Source of the DNA: Bacteroidota bacterium
GTDB lineage: Bacteria; Bacteroidota; Ignavibacteria; UBA10030; UBA6906
Reading direction: 5' to 3'
Length of the DNA: 34,814 bases
Assembly (NCBI GenBank): GCA_017860635.1
Contig: JAGDMK010000006.1
Coordinates: 1-34,814 of the forward strand
Position 1 is the stretch's first letter. Each line of letters starts with the position of its first letter. Made by a program: the position numbers and the translations under genes. Of this stretch, positions 20,801 through 27,900 are shown in pieces. A model generated the notes under the pieces. It searched no databases, was not told the origin of the DNA, and saw nothing but the letters and a program-made list of their open reading frames with translations.

Positions 20801-21046
20801 GGATCTGATTCTCTTCACCCCTGCGACGGTGCCGAGAGCCGATTCGATCGGTTGCGTAACAGCGTGTTCCACTTCCTCGGGCGAGGTATTCGGGCAGGAC
20901 GTCTGCACGGTGAGTTTGGGGATGTCGATTGCGGGAAGGAAATCAACGGAGAGCGTCGTCAGAGCGACCACCCCGAGCATCACGAGCCCCGCGGTGAACA
21001 TCAGGGTTGTGACGGGGCGTTGGACGGCGATGGACGAGAGTGGCAT
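17870..21046 (-). CDS. RND efflux transporter permease, HAE1-like
   Basis: MPLSSIAVQRPVTTLMFTAGLVMLG; TM4 GIGMLGDNAIVLIENV; RLRPILMTTATTVLGVIPLV; ATG 21046 with GGAGAGG SD (ORF track start 21169). Confidence 0.93.
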   Translation of the reverse strand: MPLSSIAVQRPVTTLMFTAGLVMLGVVALTTLSVDFLPAIDIPKLTVQTSCPNTSPEEVEHAVTQPIESALGTVAGVKRIRSITREGMSAVTVEFAWGTAMDFALLEVREKLDQVGGSLPRESDRPTILSVDPSAEPVMTIALASADRQPRDSIEVLTELKETARALVKRRIEQVQGVAQAAVLGGVEREIHVDVNPAALQALGLTIGQLSEVLASANMNLPGGTITYGLFRYSLRTLGEFQDCEDIRNTVIRQTDLGRPIRVRDCATVRDTHRERYGLTRYNGKEVILVQVRKESGANTVDVSRSVRSVLDQLRSENPSLLLAVVADQAEFISRSIADVQQAILIGAVLAFVVLFYFLRQPRYPVIIGITMPVSILATMVAMYFLKINLNVISLTGLALGIGMLGDNAIVLIENVTRLREQGMPLREATLEGAQEIGTAVTASTLTNVAIFLPIVFVEGVAAQLFVDMGITMAISLVVSLVVAVTLVPMLVSRETSRLVRVRPLRIPQDQWTPVPAALASMIDRFDEQVRATVECYLAWALDHRSAVLLTTVGLLLLSILVASMIPGEPSPDIDQTRFIVQLRMPRGTSLEGVSAFSRFLEDRLRTTRGVKGVLACVGITEEQSFWSADETSAEISLLEVNAEDPEQIDPLMDSTRILLNRYAATTSGVEFAVKPYGTSLEQVLTPEPNDVSCRIAGRDPATVERLAGIYAERIRSVVGLVDLRVSLQAGTPEYHIAVDREAANRHGLSVHAVASHLAHTVRGNEATTLSDFDKKITIRVQSSGEFRRDIDALLGSSIIVDGRGVPVRSLVSWRETEGYGEIWREGQQRVHVLAANVSGRSVGSVVSDLETIAEGLRLPPGYTIAVGGENEEIRESFRGLSIVILLSLCLVFMILAAEYESILYPLVILLTSPLAFIGAILAMVLTGQHFNVISLVGLVIMIGAVDNDAVILVDLITELRREGAGVREAILRGMSQRLRPILMTTATTVLGVIPLVFEFGRGSELVRALTTPLVGGLVASTFFTVAVIPVVYASVDRWARSRQIHPQVHPGSSGYEG

Positions 21047-21060
21047 CCGCCTCTCCGCGC

Positions 21061-22320
21061 CTACGGATTTCTGGTGGGAACGGAGACCTTCGCGTCGTGT
21101 GCCAGCGTGTAGTGGCCGTCGACAATGACGGTGTCCCCCGGGGAAAGCCCGCTCCGGATTTCGACGCATTCCTCATTGCCCTCCCCCGTCTCTACGTAGC
21201 GCCACTTCGCGAGAAGACCTTCCACCGTAAACACCAGAGGTCGCTGATCACGGACGAGCACGGCTTCACGGGGAATAAGCAGCCGGTGCGGAAGGCTTTG
21301 GGTTTCTACGAGAGCACTCGCAAACATCCCGGGCCGGAGGATGCTGCCCGGTGATTGGCCAGTCCTGGATCTCCCAACCAGTGCGATAGTCGCCTTCATT
21401 GTCTTTGCTTTCGCGTCCACAAGAGGGTTCAGAGTGCGGACGGAGCCTTCGAACTCCATCTCCGGGAGCCCTGCAACCCGGACGTGCGCTTTCTGTCCCA
21501 CCGCGACTCTGCCGATCTCGCTCTCGAGTATTTCCACATCCACGAGAATCGTCGAGAGATCGAGCATCTTCAGGAGGATCTGGCCGGCGTTGACTTGCAT
21601 GCCGTTTGCCAGGAGGCAGTCTGCGACGTATCCCTGGAATGGAGCCAGGATGCGGGTTGCTTCGAGGTTCAGCTTCGCGGTTTCGAATGCTTCCCGGGCT
21701 TGAGCCAATCCGCTCCGGCCGGCGATGACATCGCCGCGGTTGGCAGTGAGATACGCAAGAGCCGCCTCCGTTTCCCGGCTCTTCCGTTCAAATGTGTCAT
21801 CGTCGATAACCCCCGAGAGGCGGAGCTGTGTAAGGGAGTCGAGCGTTCGCGATTCCTTTTCGATTCTCCGCAAGGTCTCCATGGAGTCGACAGGAGTGAG
21901 GAAGGGCGTCGCACTGAGACTTCTGAACTCGATCTGGGCATTCAGGAGGTTTGCCCTGGCTCGCTCGAAGGCTACCCGGTACTCGCGATCATCGATGGCG
22001 ACCAGACGATCGGCTGATCTGACGAATTTCCCGTTGAAGGCCGGCACGCCGGTCAGAGACCCTGCTATGCGGGAGCGGATTTCCACTTCGCGGTTGGCAC
22101 GCAGGATGCCGCTTGTCGGGAGACGCTTGACGAGGTTCCCGGTTCGGGCGACGGCAATCTGAACGGGGAACGTCACATCCTCCGCGCGTTCTGCAATCCG
22201 CAAGCCTGGCTCTTCGGAATGCGCGTCGCCCCAGTGAGGCAATCCCAGTAAAAAAGCCAGGACACCCAGGCCGGCGAGCACAAAAAAGGCTGCAAGAACG
22301 GGGTGTCTGCTCAAGCCCAT
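21061..22320 (-). CDS. Efflux RND transporter periplasmic adaptor (membrane fusion protein)
   Basis: N-terminal TM anchor; REVEIRSRIAGSLTGVPAFNGKFVRSADRLVAIDDREY biotinyl-lipoyl-like half motif, coiled-coil hairpin, second half ILAPFQGYVADCLLANGMQVNAGQILLKMLD. Confidence 0.9.
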   Translation of the reverse strand: MGLSRHPVLAAFFVLAGLGVLAFLLGLPHWGDAHSEEPGLRIAERAEDVTFPVQIAVARTGNLVKRLPTSGILRANREVEIRSRIAGSLTGVPAFNGKFVRSADRLVAIDDREYRVAFERARANLLNAQIEFRSLSATPFLTPVDSMETLRRIEKESRTLDSLTQLRLSGVIDDDTFERKSRETEAALAYLTANRGDVIAGRSGLAQAREAFETAKLNLEATRILAPFQGYVADCLLANGMQVNAGQILLKMLDLSTILVDVEILESEIGRVAVGQKAHVRVAGLPEMEFEGSVRTLNPLVDAKAKTMKATIALVGRSRTGQSPGSILRPGMFASALVETQSLPHRLLIPREAVLVRDQRPLVFTVEGLLAKWRYVETGEGNEECVEIRSGLSPGDTVIVDGHYTLAHDAKVSVPTRNP

Positions 22321-22407
22321 TGAGACCTTCCCTGAGCAGCGGGCATGCTCCTGCGATCAGCAGCGATACTGCACATGCGGGGAATAGCCACTTGTCCTCA
22401 GCGCGAA

Positions 22408-22426
22408 TGTGTACAGTACTTACACA
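22408..22426. promoter_or_regulatory. Operator-like inverted repeat between the divergent MFP and rpmB genes
   Basis: TGTGTA-7nt-TACACA (22408-22413 / 22421-22426). Confidence 0.3.
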
Positions 22427-22472
22427 CCAAGCGGGAGAATTGCGACCCCCGGCACCACGTGATTTTTTTCCC

Positions 22473-22503
22473 TTGCCTTTCTTGGTCGAAAACGTTATGT
22501 TTG
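22473..22503 (+). promoter_or_regulatory. Putative Bacteroidota-type promoter for rpmB
   Basis: TTG (22473-22475), 20 nt, TATGTTTG (22496-22503), which fits the TAnnTTTG -7 consensus. Confidence 0.4.
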
Positions 22504-22527
22504 TATGCTGAATTCAAGGATACCAAT

Positions 22528-22719
22528 ATGGCAAGAGTGTGTGATATCTGCGGTAAGAAACCGGTCAGCGGGAACAACATCAGCCATGCGCACAATCTGA
22601 CGCGCCGTCGCTGGATGCCGAACCTTCAGGAAGTGCGGGCAAGTGTCAACGGGCGGACCAAGCGCATGACTGTCTGCACCAACTGCCTGAAGTCCAACAA
22701 GGTCGTGAAGGCCGCCTGA
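22528..22719 (+). CDS. rpmB: 50S ribosomal protein L28 (zinc-binding, four-Cys form)
   Basis: [34 protein letters not shown]...[10 protein letters not shown]; two CxxC motifs; AAGGA SD. Confidence 0.96.
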   Translation: MARVCDICGKKPVSGNNISHAHNLTRRRWMPNLQEVRASVNGRTKRMTVCTNCLKSNKVVKAA

Positions 22720-22746
22720 CAGGCGTTCTCCGGGTTTTGCGGTAAA

Positions 22747-22774
22747 GCCATCATCTCTTTGTGATGGCTTTTTT
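22747..22774 (+). terminator. Intrinsic terminator after rpmB
   Basis: GCCATCA (22747-22753), loop, TGATGGC (22762-22768), then TTTTTT. Confidence 0.8.
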
Positions 22775-22792
22775 GTTTCGTCGAGAAGCGCG

Positions 22793-23425
22793 ATGCCGAG
22801 ACTCCAACTCGATCTCAACCTTCCAAACCAGCTGACGCTCTTCCGGATCGCACTGACGCCGGTGTTCGCCTGGTTTCTGCTTTCGGACAGTCCCCTGTTC
22901 CGGCAGCTTTCCCTTGTCATCTTCGTCATCGCCGCGCTCACGGACTGGTACGACGGATGGATTGCCCGGAAGATGGGCTATACCACGCGCTGGGGTAAAT
23001 TCCTCGACCCCCTCGCAGACAAGATCCTCTCCTCAACCGCACTCCTGGTGTACGTCAGCCTGGGCCTGGTCGACGGGTGGATGGTCTGGATTATCATCGC
23101 CCGGGATTTTCTGATCACGGGCCTGCGGACCTATATGGAATATCATGACCAACCCATTGTCACGTCCAAGACCGCACAGGCGAAGACGTTTGGCGAGTTT
23201 GTGGTCATCTATTATATCCTGATCCTGTACGTTGCCCGCAGCGTTCCTTCCGTGTACGAGCAGTTTGGATCAACGATAGACAGCCTGATGCACCCGCAGG
23301 TCCTCTTCGGCATGATGCTCCTCGTGACGCTCTCCAGCGTCGGTACCGGCATCGCATACCTTGTCGACAACTGGAAGAATCTCCTTGAACTCTCCGAACG
23401 GTTCCGGACCCGGCGTCCGGAGTGA
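22793..23425 (+). CDS. pgsA: CDP-diacylglycerol--glycerol-3-phosphate 3-phosphatidyltransferase
   Basis: CDP-alcohol phosphotransferase signature DWYDGWIARKMGYTTRWGKFLDPLADK; LPNQLTLFRI N-terminus. Confidence 0.93.
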   Translation: MPRLQLDLNLPNQLTLFRIALTPVFAWFLLSDSPLFRQLSLVIFVIAALTDWYDGWIARKMGYTTRWGKFLDPLADKILSSTALLVYVSLGLVDGWMVWIIIARDFLITGLRTYMEYHDQPIVTSKTAQAKTFGEFVVIYYILILYVARSVPSVYEQFGSTIDSLMHPQVLFGMMLLVTLSSVGTGIAYLVDNWKNLLELSERFRTRRPE

Positions 23426-23963
23426 AACCGGCAGACCGGTCATCCCTTTTCTCCCGCATCTGATTGCCACCGGGTTCTTCTCCGGGTACAGTCCGTGGGC
23501 ATCGGGCACCGCAGGGACTCTTGCAGGACTTCTGATCTACTTGATCCCCGGCATCGAATCGCCCCTCCTGCTTGGATCACTTATCGTCATCATGTTCTTT
23601 GCGGGAGTCTTTTCCTCGGCCCGCGTCGCCGCGGTTGTCGGACACCAGCTCACGCAATCTGCCGAGCGCGCCAAAGCGCGGTTCCAGCCGGAGGGCCACG
23701 CTGAAGCCGACCCGTCGATTGTTGTGATAGACGAGATCGTGGGCATGTGGATCACACTCCTGTTCCTGCCGAAGACCATCCCGGTCATGGTGATCGGGTT
23801 CATTGCATTCCGGGCGATGGACATCCTCAAGCCGCAACCTGCACGAGCAATGGAGCAGATCCCGAACGGCTGGGGCATCATGCTGGACGATGTGGTCGCG
23901 GGCATCTATGCGAACCTGCTGACCTGGGGAGGATGGTTTGCATGGCAGTGGCTCGTGGGGTAG
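23385..23963 (+). CDS. pgpA: Phosphatidylglycerophosphatase A
   Basis: ATGFFSGYSPWASGTAGTLAGL, DPSIVVIDEIVGMWI, RAMDILKPQPARAME, GWGIMLDDVVAGIYAN; start uncertain (in-frame TTG at 23361 or 23385, overlapping the pgsA end). Confidence 0.9.
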   Translation: MNSPNGSGPGVRSETGRPVIPFLPHLIATGFFSGYSPWASGTAGTLAGLLIYLIPGIESPLLLGSLIVIMFFAGVFSSARVAAVVGHQLTQSAERAKARFQPEGHAEADPSIVVIDEIVGMWITLLFLPKTIPVMVIGFIAFRAMDILKPQPARAMEQIPNGWGIMLDDVVAGIYANLLTWGGWFAWQWLVG

Positions 23964-24149
23964 TCACGAAAGCGGCTCGTGGCACACGTTACTCGCAGGA
24001 CACCTCAGACCGGAATGCAGATTCCCACGGCGGCTCACTCATGCACGCGTTCCACACGTTGGTGAAAACTCAAGCGGACATCGCACTCTTGTGACGCCCG
24101 AGGGCTCCTTTGTGAAGTTTTGCACCAGGGACACTCAAGGAGCACTCCC

Positions 24150-24176
24150 ATGAACATGAACAGTACGACTCCATGA
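24150..24176 (+). CDS. Putative 8-codon leader ORF (MNMNSTTP) overlapping the cinA start
   Basis: AAGGAG at 24137-24142, ATG 24150, stop TGA 24174-24176 overlaps cinA ATG 24173 (ATGA). Confidence 0.35.
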   Translation: MNMNSTTP

Positions 24177-25405
24177 CAAGCGAAATCCTGACTATCGGTG
24201 ACGAGCTGCTCATCGGGCAGATCATCAACACCAACCAGGCATTCATTGCAGAGCAGTTGAACCTGATCAACATCCGCGTCGCACGCATGACGACGGTCGG
24301 TGACGAGATGGTGGAGATCCTGGACGCCTTCGCCGATGCCTGGCAACACCACGACATTGTCATCGTCACGGGCGGCCTGGGTCCGACACACGACGATATC
24401 ACCAAGAAGGCGGTCTGCAAGTTCTTCGATACCGACCTCGTGCAGAACCAGGATGTCCGGACACATGTGCAGGAGTTTATGAACCGGCGGAACCGGCCCT
24501 GGTCGCCCGCAGCCGAGGAGCAGACGATGGTCCCCCGCAAGGCCGAAGTCGTCTGGAACCCCCTCGGAACCGCTCCCGGAATGCTCTTCGCCGAAGGAGA
24601 CAAGCGCTTCATCGTCCTCCCCGGCGTTCCTTACGAGATGAAAGAGATGATCCTCCACTCGGTCCTGCCACTGCTCGTCCTGCTGGTGCACGACTCGGTC
24701 ATCAGGCACAAGACACTCCGGACGACCGGTATTGCTGAGAGCGATCTGTCAGCGGCACTGGGCGACATTGACCAGCTGCTCCAGGGCGCCAGACTCGCTT
24801 TTCTTCCTTCACCCGCAGGTGTGAAGTTGCGGATCACGGTGTTTGACACCGACGCAGCCTCTGCGGACCGGAAGGTGCAGGAGGTAGAAGGAAGAATCAG
24901 GGAAAAGGTCGAGAAGTATATCTACGGCACAGGGAAGGAGGAGCTCCAGGAGGCACTTGGCCGTCTCCTGCTGGAACGGAAGAAGACCATTGCCGTCGCC
25001 GAGTCGTGCACGGGAGGATTGATTCTTCAACTGCTGACGAGCATCAGCGGAAGTTCTGCCTACGTAGACCGGGGGGCGGTCACGTACAGCAACCGGTCAA
25101 AGACGGAGATGCTCGGTGTATCCCCGGATCTCATAAACACACACGGGGCGGTCAGCCGGGAGGTGGCTGAGGCGATGGCGTCGGGTATCCGCCAGGCTGC
25201 CGGAACAGACATCGGGCTTTCCGTCACGGGTATCGCAGGCCCCACCGGCGGCACACCGGACAAGCCTGTCGGCTTGGTCTGGGTCGGATATGCCGATTTA
25301 TCCTGCTCGCTTGCCGTGAAACACCACTTCGCCGGAACCCGCGAGACCATCCGCGAGCGGGCAGCAGCGGCCGCAATGGAACTCGTCAGACGCAAGCTTC
25401 TCTAG
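24173..25405 (+). CDS. cinA: CinA family protein (competence/damage-inducible; nicotinamide-nucleotide amidase domain)
   Basis: ILTIGDELLIGQIINTNQAFIAEQL, VTGGLGPTHDDIT, LPGVPYEMKEM, AVAESCTGGLILQLLTSISGSSAYVDRGAVTYSN, VTGIAGPTGGTPDKPVGLVWVG. Confidence 0.96.
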   Translation: MTSEILTIGDELLIGQIINTNQAFIAEQLNLINIRVARMTTVGDEMVEILDAFADAWQHHDIVIVTGGLGPTHDDITKKAVCKFFDTDLVQNQDVRTHVQEFMNRRNRPWSPAAEEQTMVPRKAEVVWNPLGTAPGMLFAEGDKRFIVLPGVPYEMKEMILHSVLPLLVLLVHDSVIRHKTLRTTGIAESDLSAALGDIDQLLQGARLAFLPSPAGVKLRITVFDTDAASADRKVQEVEGRIREKVEKYIYGTGKEELQEALGRLLLERKKTIAVAESCTGGLILQLLTSISGSSAYVDRGAVTYSNRSKTEMLGVSPDLINTHGAVSREVAEAMASGIRQAAGTDIGLSVTGIAGPTGGTPDKPVGLVWVGYADLSCSLAVKHHFAGTRETIRERAAAAAMELVRRKLL

Positions 25406-25600
25406 CCGGGTCCGGCAGGTAGCCCACGTCCTCTGCATGGAGCCGCCTCTACAAGAAGGTGTTTCTTGCCCGAAAACCGCGGCATCGTCCCACCATGCCA
25501 GTTCGTCCGTACGATAGCTGGTCTCTCTGGTCGCCGTGGAGCACGGGAAACAAGGAGGCTGCAGAGGGCGCGCGGTCCAACCTGACGTGCTCTTTGCGGC

Positions 25601-26818
25601 TCACTCCAGTATCGCCGCTCTGTCTACCCACTGCACATACGACGGCGCCCCCCAGAACGTCCCTCCACTCCCTTCATAGCCGGTCCCGAACAACATGGCG
25701 TGGATGAACCCATTCCGCTCTACAAGCTGTGTGTGGAGGATTTCATTGCGAGGATTTGAGTGGATGATCACCTCAGTTCGCCTGTCCGCATCACGCCACA
25801 TCATGAGCTCCTCTTCGCGGTATTCCTGCAATGAGAACTCCGTCCGGAGGACCGAAAGCATTTCGAGCGTTCTGCGATAGGTCCCTCCATCCGGACCGAG
25901 GACCTTCTTCCCATCCAGCATGATTTCCCGGTCATCGTACGCGATGATGCTCAGGACCCGATTGGGCCCTTCCCGCAGCCAGGAGAGGAGTTTCGCTCCA
26001 TGAGCGCCCGCGCGATCGAAGCCGTAGTTGCTATCGAGGAAGCTAATCCGGTCGACCCAACCGGGAATTGTCTCCCCGGCATCCAGCATACCAAATGTCA
26101 GGCTCCCGCCTCCACTGTGTCCCGTGAGCGTGACAGAGACCGGATTCCCACTGACTCTTGCCCTGAGCGTATCCACCAGCGCCTGTATCAATGCAGGAGC
26201 CGGAGAGTGTGTCCGCTTCCACTGCGGCCAGCTAAGTCCATCCGCCTCCAGGTACGCGACGACGGTGTTCCATGCTGTCGCCACGGACCGGATCATCCGC
26301 GTTTGTGCCGCAACATGCTGAATGCCAAACCGCCAATGGATTCCTTCTGCCACAGTACGTCCCATGGTCTGCTCGATGGTGTTGCCGTTCGGGAGTGCAT
26401 ACAGGATGAGGCGTGTGGGTTTGCGGGGGTCGGATTGTGCAGGAGGAGGGGCAACAACAACGACGCGCACGCTGCTGAGCAACGTGTCCGCACAACATAT
26501 CTCACCTGTTGGCGCCGTTGTCACGTGCGGGAACCGGCATACAAGCGAGACTTCAGAGGCCGCACTCGTTGCTGCGAGTAGAGGGGCAGGAACATGGCCT
26601 ATGCACACAGCCAGCGCGGTCACGATTCGGCAGAATCGCGCGAGGGACTCCGCGAGATTAGTCAGTCCTGTTACGCTTCGGGACAAGCGCTCGCGAAACC
26701 GGATGAAAATGGCCAGCAGCGATGTGGTTCGGAGACCATGGATGAGTGACCGTGTACGGTGGACGGGAGCGGTTGTGGAGCAGGAAGCGAGCATGAAGAC
26801 ACCCATCAGCCGAGCCAA
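25601..26818 (-). CDS. Secreted or lipid-anchored alpha/beta-hydrolase-like protein, uncharacterised
   Basis: GHSGGG nucleophile elbow (VTLTGHSGGGSLTFGMLD), YALPNGNTIEQTMGR, FLDSNYGFD, C-terminal GFIHAMLFGTGYE; start unclear (TTG 26818, ATG 26806, or TTG near 26686). Confidence 0.6.
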   Translation of the reverse strand: MARLMGVFMLASCSTTAPVHRTRSLIHGLRTTSLLAIFIRFRERLSRSVTGLTNLAESLARFCRIVTALAVCIGHVPAPLLAATSAASEVSLVCRFPHVTTAPTGEICCADTLLSSVRVVVVAPPPAQSDPRKPTRLILYALPNGNTIEQTMGRTVAEGIHWRFGIQHVAAQTRMIRSVATAWNTVVAYLEADGLSWPQWKRTHSPAPALIQALVDTLRARVSGNPVSVTLTGHSGGGSLTFGMLDAGETIPGWVDRISFLDSNYGFDRAGAHGAKLLSWLREGPNRVLSIIAYDDREIMLDGKKVLGPDGGTYRRTLEMLSVLRTEFSLQEYREEELMMWRDADRRTEVIIHSNPRNEILHTQLVERNGFIHAMLFGTGYEGSGGTFWGAPSYVQWVDRAAILE

Positions 26819-26854
26819 TTTGGTCGTACTTCGGGCCTGAGGAGAGGCCCGCTG

Positions 26855-27640
26855 CTATGCCGGATCTCTCCGCTGCACGTCCTCCAGGAAAGCGAACACG
26901 CTCTCCTGAAACGAGCGGGGTGAATCGGCAGGGACCCAATGGCCTGCCCCGGGGATCGTGACGAACTCCGCGGCCGGGAAGAGACGCCTGATATCCTCCT
27001 CATCATCCGGCAGAAGGAAGGATGAGAATTCCCCTCGCATGTACAGCGCCGGCCCGGGATATGGAGCGGCAAGCTTGATCTCCGCTCCGAGCTGCTCGTA
27101 CGATGCAATCAGGACCGGGACGTTCATCCTCCATGCAAAGCGCCCTTCTGCATCACGCACAAGGTTCGTCGTAAGGAACCGCCGTGCGGCCGGCTTCTCT
27201 ATGATCGGCGCCATGGCGCGGTCTATTTCCTCGCGGGTCGCAAAGTCGCGCGGGTCGACAGACATCAATGCATTGAGTATCTCTTCATGCCTCGGTGGAT
27301 ACCTGCGCGGCGCAATATCCACCACCACGAGCGCCCCGGCCCTCTTCGGATACATCCCTGCAAACTGCATCACGGTTTTTCCCCCCATCGAATGGCCCAG
27401 CAGAAATGCCTCATCGATCCCGTGAACGTCCATGAACTCACGGAGGTCTTCGGCCATGGCGGGGTAGGAGGAAACCGGATCGTGCGGGGATGCCCCGTGA
27501 TTGCGCTGGTCGACAGCAAACACGGTGAACCGGTCGGCAAACGCGAGTGCGTGAGAGTGCCAGTTGTTCAGCGAACCGAAGAGGCCGTGCAGGAGGATGA
27601 GCACGGGCCCCGAGCCGTACTGGCGATAGTGAAGGTGCAT
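26855..27640 (-). CDS. Alpha/beta-fold hydrolase, YbfF esterase-like
   Basis: ILLHGLFGSLNNWHSHA, VDQRNHGASPHD, LLGHSMGGKTVMQFA, IPGAGHWVPADSP. Confidence 0.9.
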   Translation of the reverse strand: MHLHYRQYGSGPVLILLHGLFGSLNNWHSHALAFADRFTVFAVDQRNHGASPHDPVSSYPAMAEDLREFMDVHGIDEAFLLGHSMGGKTVMQFAGMYPKRAGALVVVDIAPRRYPPRHEEILNALMSVDPRDFATREEIDRAMAPIIEKPAARRFLTTNLVRDAEGRFAWRMNVPVLIASYEQLGAEIKLAAPYPGPALYMRGEFSSFLLPDDEEDIRRLFPAAEFVTIPGAGHWVPADSPRSFQESVFAFLEDVQRRDPA

Positions 27641-27699
27641 GCTCTCTCGGAGAGAAGTACGTCCGTTGTCACCTGCAGAATTGCCCTGTCATCCCGGCC

Positions 27700-27726
27700 A
27701 CCTTTCTCACGAGGAATGAGAAAGGT
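27700..27726. other. Perfect 10-bp inverted repeat between hydrolase and RND genes, possible terminator or processing stem
   Basis: ACCTTTCTCA (27700-27709), 7-nt loop, TGAGAAAGGT (27717-27726). Confidence 0.5.
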
Positions 27727-27900
27727 CCCAGTTCGAGGGGAACACCCGGATCATGCGGAACCTCTTGCGCACGCACGCTGAGGGGCTTCACATGACATGC
27801 CGCGCCGATCACATGGACAGAGGGTCGACGTCAGAGTACAGAACGCATCCATGGAGGTCTCCGCGTGCGGCGTGGCCTGCACATGGTGGCTGCATCGTAC

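Noticed and set aside
25452-25468. Short hairpin CAAGAA-ggtgt-TTCTTG downstream of cinA
   Set aside because: Only 6 AT-rich base pairs and no U-tract; too weak to call a terminator.
25449-25707. Small ORFs (60-82 aa) on both strands in the cinA-hydrolase intergenic region
   Set aside because: No SD, no recognisable motif, and partly overlapping the hydrolase gene; probably non-coding.
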